A DNA stretch of 10,911 bases. Source: Flavobacteriaceae bacterium (GTDB lineage Bacteria > Bacteroidota > Bacteroidia > Flavobacteriales > Flavobacteriaceae). Position numbers and translations under genes: made by a program. Every line of letters starts with the position of its first letter. Position 1 is the stretch's first letter. The stretch is from the NCBI GenBank assembly GCA_021151665.1, contig JAGKWW010000072.1:1-10911 (forward strand), written 5' to 3'. This document shows positions 6,777 to 10,911 of the stretch, piece by piece. Below the pieces are notes generated by a model. The model was not told the origin of the DNA. It saw only the letters and a program-made list of their open reading frames with translations, and did no database searches.

Positions 6777-8084
6777 ATGCAACAACCCGAAAAAGGGAGT
6801 AAAAAACTCCTGAACGCCTGGGCCTTTTATGACTGGGCCAACTCTGTATACAGCTTAGTGATCGCTTCGGCGGTTTTCCCTATTTTTTATAATCAACTGG
6901 TACCGGATGGTTCTAATGTAACTGCCTTTGGCGCTGAAATAAAGGGAACGGCACTTATCACGTTCACCACAGCATTCGCGTTTCTTATCGTGGCTTTTAT
7001 ATCGCCTCTGCTTTCAGGTATCGCCGACTATTCGGGAAACAAAAAATTCTTCCTGAAGCTCTTCTGCTACATCGGGGCTGTGTCGTGCATAGGGTTATAC
7101 TGGTTCGATATCGAGAACCTTTACTTCAGCCTGGTTTGTTATTTATTCGGCCTAATAGGATTTTGGGGCAGCCTGGTGTTTTATAATTCGTACCTGCCGG
7201 ACGTTGCCTTTCCCGAACAGCAGGACCGTGTAAGTGCACGCGGCTACTCTATGGGTTATATCGGCAGTGTAGTACTCTTGGTATTCAATCTAGCCATGAT
7301 CATGTTCCCGACGAAATTCTGGATTAATGAAGGGAGCGATAAGGCGAACGCTTTATTAGCGATGAAAATTTCGTTTGTGTCTGTCGGCGTATGGTGGATA
7401 TTGTTTAGCCAGTATACCTATTATTATCTTCCTAAGGGCGTCAAACGGAATAAGGTTACGGGCGATGTGGTGCTCAATGGCTTCAGGGAATTGCGCAAAG
7501 TGTGGGGGCAGATGTCACACAACCCTACGCTTAAAAAGTATCTCTCTGCATTCTTTGTTTACAGTATGGCCGTACAGACCGTAATGCTCGTAGCTACCTA
7601 CTTTGGCGCGGAAGAAATTGAATGGGGAAGCGAAGACGCCAAAAGCATGGGACTCATCGTGAGCATCCTGCTGATACAGCTCGTAGCAGTGGCGGGCGCC
7701 ATTATCACTTCACGCCTATCGGAGAAATTTGGTAATATCAAAACGCTTATCGGCATCAACTGCGTGTGGGCCGTAATCTGTATCTGCGCTTATTTTGTAA
7801 TCCTGCCAATCCAGTTTTACATTACTGCCGGGTTTGTCGGTCTGGTAATGGGTGGCATACAGTCACTATCGCGAAGCACGTACAGCAAGCTGTTGCCGGA
7901 AACGAATGACACGGCATCTTACTTCAGCTTTTATGATGTAACCGAGAAGATAGGCATTGTAATCGGTATGGCTATCTATGGCGGTATCGACCAGTATTTT
8001 GGAAGCATGCGCTACTCTATTATCTTTCTGACCGCCTTCTTTTTACTCGGAATTTTTTTACTAATTAAAGTGTTAAAAAAATAA
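6777..8084 (+). CDS. MFS transporter, Atg22/UMF1 family
   Basis: This is a polytopic inner-membrane protein of the Atg22-like (UMF1) branch of the major facilitator superfamily. Eukaryotic Atg22 exports amino acids from the vacuole; bacterial substrates are generally unknown. From the chosen start it is 435 residues. It shows the family N-terminus NAWAFYDWANSVYS (13-26), a first helix SLVIASAVFPIFY, then about 12 hydrophobic segments, the inter-helix signature GIADYSGNKKFFLKLFC, the substrate-half motif FYNSYLPDVAFPEQQDRVSARGY in two parts around the YLPDV core, and GGIQSLSRSTYSKLLPE late in the protein. An upstream in-frame ATG at 6702 adds 25 polar residues not typical of the family, and the -7 element at 6745 lies within that stretch, so I prefer 6777. 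Its stop codon sits inside a small hairpin that may act as terminator. Confidence 0.85.
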   Translation: MQQPEKGSKKLLNAWAFYDWANSVYSLVIASAVFPIFYNQLVPDGSNVTAFGAEIKGTALITFTTAFAFLIVAFISPLLSGIADYSGNKKFFLKLFCYIGAVSCIGLYWFDIENLYFSLVCYLFGLIGFWGSLVFYNSYLPDVAFPEQQDRVSARGYSMGYIGSVVLLVFNLAMIMFPTKFWINEGSDKANALLAMKISFVSVGVWWILFSQYTYYYLPKGVKRNKVTGDVVLNGFRELRKVWGQMSHNPTLKKYLSAFFVYSMAVQTVMLVATYFGAEEIEWGSEDAKSMGLIVSILLIQLVAVAGAIITSRLSEKFGNIKTLIGINCVWAVICICAYFVILPIQFYITAGFVGLVMGGIQSLSRSTYSKLLPETNDTASYFSFYDVTEKIGIVIGMAIYGGIDQYFGSMRYSIIFLTAFFLLGIFLLIKVLKK

Positions 8085-8094
8085 CACGTTTTTT
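8070..8094 (+). terminator. Weak hairpin terminator overlapping the transporter stop codon
   Basis: A perfect 6-bp inverted repeat GTGTTA/TAACAC (8070-8075 and 8082-8087) encloses six A residues and is followed by G and TTTTTT (8089-8094). The TAA stop (8082-8084) is the start of the right arm. The stem has only two G-C pairs, so termination is probably partial. The T tract runs directly into the -7 element of the next gene. Confidence 0.45.
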
Positions 8095-8101
8095 ATCTTT
8101 G
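8094..8101 (+). promoter_or_regulatory. -7 element TATCTTTG of the first lipoprotein gene
   Basis: TATCTTTG is a perfect TAnnTTTG match ending 23 nt before the ATG at 8125. At 18 bp upstream there is TTA (8073-8075) rather than TTG, which is also part of the hairpin at the end of the preceding gene, so terminator and promoter share bases. Confidence 0.55.
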
Positions 8102-8124
8102 CCTGATAAAACCAACCTAACCAA

Positions 8125-8901
8125 ATGAAGAAAATCGTTGCAGCCCTTATGCTGCTTACTTTTAGTGCGGGGTTTGTATCCTGCGACAGCGAGCCGGTAG
8201 ACCCTGTATTGCTTGGGCAAAACCCGAATCCGACTGATCCAACGGACCCGACAGACCCAACTGACCCGACCGACCCAACTGATCCGGGAACAGAGGCAGG
8301 AAATTACTGGCCATTTGCTTTAAATAATTCCTGGACACTTGATAACGGTGTTTCAGATCCGCAACCGATGACTCTTACCTCGACCCAAACAATAAACGGG
8401 AAACTTTACTATGAAGCGAATTCGCTTTTTGGGGCCAACTCAAACTCCATGGCGGGGGTTGTTCATTATCATTTTCGTTATGATAACGGGCATTACATTG
8501 TAAGGAACAGCGTAGAAACAGTTGCTACGCCCGGTGTACCATCGGCTACAGTCACACCTTTTGAGTACACGTTGTTCAGAGATGACCTGCCTGAGGGAGG
8601 TACCTGGACGGAAACGGCTACTCAAACCACTACGTACGATGTTCCCGGAGTACCTGCGATCACTTCCAATAACACATACAACGGAAAGATCGAGGCAAAG
8701 GGGCTTACAATGAGCGTGAATAACCATACATATAATAACGTGATGAGGGTATACCTTCAAACATCATCTGTATCGGCTATGGGTGGCAGTATTTATACAG
8801 CAACATATTGGTATGCCAAAGGTGTTGGCCCTATAAAAGCAGAGATTATTACCGGCGGTGGTACTAAGAATTACATACTTACATCGTACACTATAAACTA
8901 A
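8125..8901 (+). CDS. Putative lipoprotein with Thr-Asp-Pro repeat linker
   Basis: I do not recognise a named family. The 258-residue product has a lipoprotein signal peptide (MKKIVAALMLLTFSAGFVSC, lipidated Cys20), then DSEPVDPVLLGQNPN, then six Thr-Asp-Pro repeats (37-54) forming a stiff, acidic, proline-rich spacer. The globular part begins GNYWPFALNNSWTLD (59-73) and continues in beta-rich sequence to NYILTSYTIN. Proteins with a YWPF/NxW opening after a lipid anchor are frequent in Bacteroidota, and the form suggests an outer-membrane lipoprotein with the domain held away from the membrane. Acidic residues just after the cysteine are compatible with the surface-export signals described for Capnocytophaga and Flavobacterium lipoproteins, but this is inference. 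It has its own promoter and terminator and shares 14 N-terminal residues with the next gene. Confidence 0.85.
   Translation: MKKIVAALMLLTFSAGFVSCDSEPVDPVLLGQNPNPTDPTDPTDPTDPTDPTDPGTEAGNYWPFALNNSWTLDNGVSDPQPMTLTSTQTINGKLYYEANSLFGANSNSMAGVVHYHFRYDNGHYIVRNSVETVATPGVPSATVTPFEYTLFRDDLPEGGTWTETATQTTTYDVPGVPAITSNNTYNGKIEAKGLTMSVNNHTYNNVMRVYLQTSSVSAMGGSIYTATYWYAKGVGPIKAEIITGGGTKNYILTSYTIN
8233..8286 (+). repeat. Six tandem 9-bp units encoding Thr-Asp-Pro
   Basis: Six in-frame 9-bp units of the form ACN GAY CCN encode (Thr-Asp-Pro)6. Threonine uses all four codons (ACT, ACG, ACA, ACC), aspartate GAT or GAC, and proline alternates CCA and CCG, so adjacent units are never identical at DNA level although the peptide repeat is perfect. 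Confidence 0.9.
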
Positions 8902-8921
8902 CCTGCTTAAAAATACTAAAG

Positions 8922-8952
8922 AAAAAACCGTCTTAAAAGGGCGGTTTTTTTT
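8922..8952 (+). terminator. Intrinsic terminator after the first lipoprotein gene
   Basis: An 11-bp stem (8922-8932 with 8940-8950, one T-G wobble) of the form AAAAAACCGTC/GGCGGTTTTTT surrounds a 7-nt loop and is followed by further T residues. It begins 20 bases after the stop codon. The A and T runs on each side would make it work in either direction. Confidence 0.9.
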
Positions 8953-8982
8953 CTTTTAACTCGCTCGTATTTAATAAAAAAG

Positions 8983-8990
8983 TATATTTG
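8983..8990 (+). promoter_or_regulatory. -7 element TATATTTG of the second lipoprotein gene
   Basis: TATATTTG is a perfect TAnnTTTG match ending 22 nt before the ATG at 9013, lying between the upstream terminator and the gene. No good TTG -33 element is seen. The leader would be about 15 nt. Confidence 0.55.
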
Positions 8991-9012
8991 GAAGCAAAAT
9001 TTTAACCCCATT

Positions 9013-9918
9013 ATGAAAAAGACGAAATTATTTTCAGCTTTGTTGATACTTTTTACCGCCGTAACATTTGTTTCGTGCGACAGCGAGCCGGTAGATCCCG
9101 TGCTTTTGGACAATAACGGAAACAACCCCAATCCTCCCGCCGCAGGAGCGTCATTTACAGCAAGCCTTAACGGTCAGGCGTTTGTGGCCGACCAGTATGT
9201 GGCGACCATAGGTAACGGCCTTACTTCAATTGCAGGTATCAAAATGCCGAGCGGCGCCATGGTAGGCCTTGTAGTACAGGGTACTACAGCAGGCAATTAC
9301 CCTACGGCTATTATGACTTACAGGCCAACTCTGGATTCTGAATTTGGATATTCTAATCTAAGTATTAGCACCGGGCAGTTATCAGGATCTGTAAACATCA
9401 CCAGTATTAATACCACAACGCATACAATTTCCGGAACTTTTTCATTCACCGGATTTTATAGTGATGAAGATGCAAATATTCCTAATATTGAATTTACAAA
9501 TGGCGTATTTACCAATATTCCTTACAGTACGCAGGTTGATACAGGGGACAGTTTAACTGCCACTGTAGATGGTACATTTATAAACTATACAAATGACCTT
9601 GCTGTGGCTTATTCGGGAGCGGGCCAGTACATTACCCTTAATGCCGTAGGAAGCGATCATGTACTGCACGTTACCATCAGTGATGACCTGACTCCGGGCA
9701 CTTACCCTATCACAACCGGCCTTGGGGCACAGGCGAGGGCGGTGTACACCAATGCTGGTGATGAAGATTTCGATGCCCCTGCCGGTACGATCACTATAAT
9801 CAGCAAAACGGCGACTCGCATCAGTGGTACGTTTTCATTTGCTACCACGGCGGACTCAGCGACAGGCGAACCCGCACACGCTGTGACAAACGGCTCATTT
9901 GATGTAGAATACAACTAG
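9013..9918 (+). CDS. Putative lipoprotein with duplicated beta-rich domain
   Basis: The 301-residue product has a lipoprotein signal peptide (lipobox FVSC, lipidated Cys22) followed by DSEPVDPVLLDNNGNNPNPP, then two related domains. Domain 1 (about 47-172) opens SFTASLNGQAFVA, has TTAGNYPTAI at 91-100, and ends HTISGTFSFTGF then FTNGVFTNIPY. Domain 2 (about 178-301) opens DSLTATVDGTFINYT, has LTPGTYPITTG at 226-236, and ends TRISGTFSFATT then VTNGSFDVEYN. The matching landmarks in the same order and spacing show an internal duplication. The style (FTAxxNG start, GxYP, SGTFSF) resembles uncharacterised Bacteroidota lipoprotein families such as DUF6252, but I cannot confirm membership. Probable location is the outer membrane, perhaps its outer face. 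Function is unknown. The gene is flanked by its own promoter and terminator. Confidence 0.85.
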   Translation: MKKTKLFSALLILFTAVTFVSCDSEPVDPVLLDNNGNNPNPPAAGASFTASLNGQAFVADQYVATIGNGLTSIAGIKMPSGAMVGLVVQGTTAGNYPTAIMTYRPTLDSEFGYSNLSISTGQLSGSVNITSINTTTHTISGTFSFTGFYSDEDANIPNIEFTNGVFTNIPYSTQVDTGDSLTATVDGTFINYTNDLAVAYSGAGQYITLNAVGSDHVLHVTISDDLTPGTYPITTGLGAQARAVYTNAGDEDFDAPAGTITIISKTATRISGTFSFATTADSATGEPAHAVTNGSFDVEYN

Positions 9919-9937
9919 GACCTGTTTTTACCCATAT

Positions 9938-9964
9938 AAAATCCGCGTTATGCGGATTTTTTTT
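9938..9964 (+). terminator. Intrinsic terminator after the second lipoprotein gene
   Basis: A perfect 9-bp stem AAAATCCGC/GCGGATTTT (9938-9946 and 9952-9960) with a 5-nt loop is followed by TTTT. It begins 20 bases after the stop codon. The A run on the left would allow function on the other strand too. Confidence 0.92.
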
Positions 9965-10041
9965 ATGGCATAAAGATTGAAAGTAATGGTAGGCAATGCC
10001 TTATAAATCCGGTTAATATCATTGGATTACAGGCTGATAGT

Positions 10042-10064
10042 TTCGTTATGCAACAAATAACGAA
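10042..10064. repeat. Perfect inverted repeat upstream of lon, possible operator or leader hairpin
   Basis: TTCGTTAT (10042-10049) and ATAACGAA (10057-10064) are perfect reverse complements separated by 7 bases, 45 nt before the lon ATG. There is no T tract after it, so it is not an intrinsic terminator. A near-consensus -7 element, TAGTTTCG (10038-10045), overlaps its left arm, which is where a repressor site would lie. It does not match the CIRCE/HrcA operator. The rest of the 9965-10108 gap shows only a short AGGCA-A-TGCCT repeat (9991-10001) and a possible 17-codon ORF. Confidence 0.5.
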
Positions 10065-10108
10065 CAGTTGCCGCTATATGTTTAATGACAAAATGGCTTA
10101 ACAAAAAC

Positions 10109-10911
10109 ATGTCTGACCAAAGAATTTTAAATATTGACAACTTGTCATTTCAGGAACTGGATACAGATGCGGAACTGATTCCGTTAATGACACCTGAAGA
10201 CGAAGAAGAAATGAATAACGAGCAGCTCCCTGCTGCATTGCCTATCCTGCCCTTGCGGAATATGGTACTTTTTCCGGGTGTGGTAATCCCAATCACGGCA
10301 GGTCGCGACAAATCGATCCGACTTATCAACGATGCCAATGCTGAGAGCAAGATCATTGGTGTGGTAGCCCAGAAAGATGAAAAGGTAGAAGAGCCCGGCG
10401 CCGATGATGTACATACTGTGGGTACCGTAGCCCGTATCTTACGCGTACTTAAAATGCCCGACGGAAACACTACAGTGATCCTTCAGGGTAAAAAACGCTT
10501 CGAGATAGATACGGTTACCACTGAGCAGCCGTACCTGAAAGCGACCATAAAAGAAGTTAACGAAACACGCCCGGAAAATGGTGACGTAGAGTTCCGTACC
10601 ATCATCGATTCGATTAAAGAACTTGCGATACAGATCATCAAGGAAAGCCCTAATATTCCTACCGAGGCCACGTTCGCGATAAAGAATATTGAAAGCGACC
10701 CGTTCCTTATCAACTTCGTATCGAGCAACATGAACCTTACCGTTAAGGAAAAACAGGACCTGCTCGCTACACACGACCTCAAAGAACGGGCACTTCAAAC
10801 GCTCCGTTATATGAACCTCGAGCTTCAGAAGCTGGAGCTGAAAAATGATATACAAAGCAAAGTACGCTTTGACCTTGACCAGCAGCAGCGCGAATATTTC
10901 CTGCACCAGCA
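10109..10911 (+). CDS. lon: ATP-dependent protease Lon, N-terminal part (3' end beyond window)
   Basis: Lon is the cytoplasmic AAA+ serine protease that degrades misfolded and regulatory proteins. The visible 267 residues cover the acidic N-terminal extension (about 1-43, with ELIPLMTPEDEEEMNNEQLP at 22-41), then the LON substrate-binding domain opening at LPILPLRNMVLFPGVVIPIT (44-63) with AGRDKSIRLINDA, and the start of the coiled helical region (KERALQTLRYMNLELQKLEL, KNDIQSKVRFDLDQQQREYF). The ATPase and protease domains lie beyond the right edge. The extension before LPILPLRN is common in flavobacterial Lon. The ATG at 10109 is the only sensible start: the upstream ATG at 10093 is out of frame and closes after two codons. 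A perfect inverted repeat lies 45 nt upstream and may take part in its control. Confidence 0.97.
   Translation, partial: MSDQRILNIDNLSFQELDTDAELIPLMTPEDEEEMNNEQLPAALPILPLRNMVLFPGVVIPITAGRDKSIRLINDANAESKIIGVVAQKDEKVEEPGADDVHTVGTVARILRVLKMPDGNTTVILQGKKRFEIDTVTTEQPYLKATIKEVNETRPENGDVEFRTIIDSIKELAIQIIKESPNIPTEATFAIKNIESDPFLINFVSSNMNLTVKEKQDLLATHDLKERALQTLRYMNLELQKLELKNDIQSKVRFDLDQQQREYFLHQ

Noticed and set aside
8233..8286. Repeat array as a CRISPR or mobile repeat
   Set aside because: 9-bp in-frame coding units with no spacers; it is a protein linker.
10439..10906. 155-codon minus-strand ORF opposite lon
   Set aside because: Lon is read unambiguously on the plus strand here; the antisense ORF has no domain.

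Overview
The window looks like core chromosome of a member of the Flavobacteriaceae (Bacteroidota), close to Flavobacterium. The evidence is the gene set (a PorQ-type type IX secretion protein next to cmk, a Bacteroidota-type TamB divergent from tsaD, a Lon with the acidic N-terminal extension common in flavobacteria), lipoproteins with a short N-terminal signal, and several perfect copies of the Bacteroidota -7 promoter element TAnnTTTG. No rRNA, tRNA, CRISPR array, insertion sequence or phage gene was seen, and no stretch over 300 bases lacks a gene. Species cannot be named from the sequence alone.

Layout. Positions 1-872 (minus) hold the N-terminal part of a TamB-like envelope protein that runs off the left edge and has no ATG or GTG start. 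Divergent from it, 998-2724 (plus) is a one-base-overlap pair, tsaD (tRNA t6A synthesis) and rsmE (16S rRNA m3U1498 methylation). Convergent with rsmE lies a small A+T-richer ankyrin-repeat gene (2775-3365, minus), the most accessory-looking gene here. A minus-strand block then reads, in transcription order, porQ (from 6609), cmk (GTG start touching the porQ stop) and a NupG-type nucleoside permease (4813-3440), closed by a clear hairpin terminator at 3401-3431.

On the plus strand from 6777 come an Atg22/UMF1-family MFS transporter and two short lipoprotein genes. Each of the three has its own TAnnTTTG element 22-24 nt before the start codon. The lipoprotein genes are each followed by a strong intrinsic terminator, and the transporter by a weak one. 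The two lipoproteins share a nearly identical N-terminal module around the lipidated cysteine but have unrelated bodies, one with a (Thr-Asp-Pro)6 linker and one with an internally duplicated beta-rich domain. The window ends inside lon (from 10109), whose upstream region holds an 8+8 bp perfect inverted repeat.

How the genes work together. tsaD/rsmE serve translation. porQ belongs to the type IX secretion attachment complex at the outer membrane. cmk and the nucleoside permease both serve nucleotide metabolism. TamB, PorQ and the two lipoproteins are all envelope proteins. I see no convincing new multi-gene defence or biosynthetic system. The points most worth a second look are the start-codon problem in tamB, the paired lipoprotein cassettes with a common export module, and the palindrome in front of lon.
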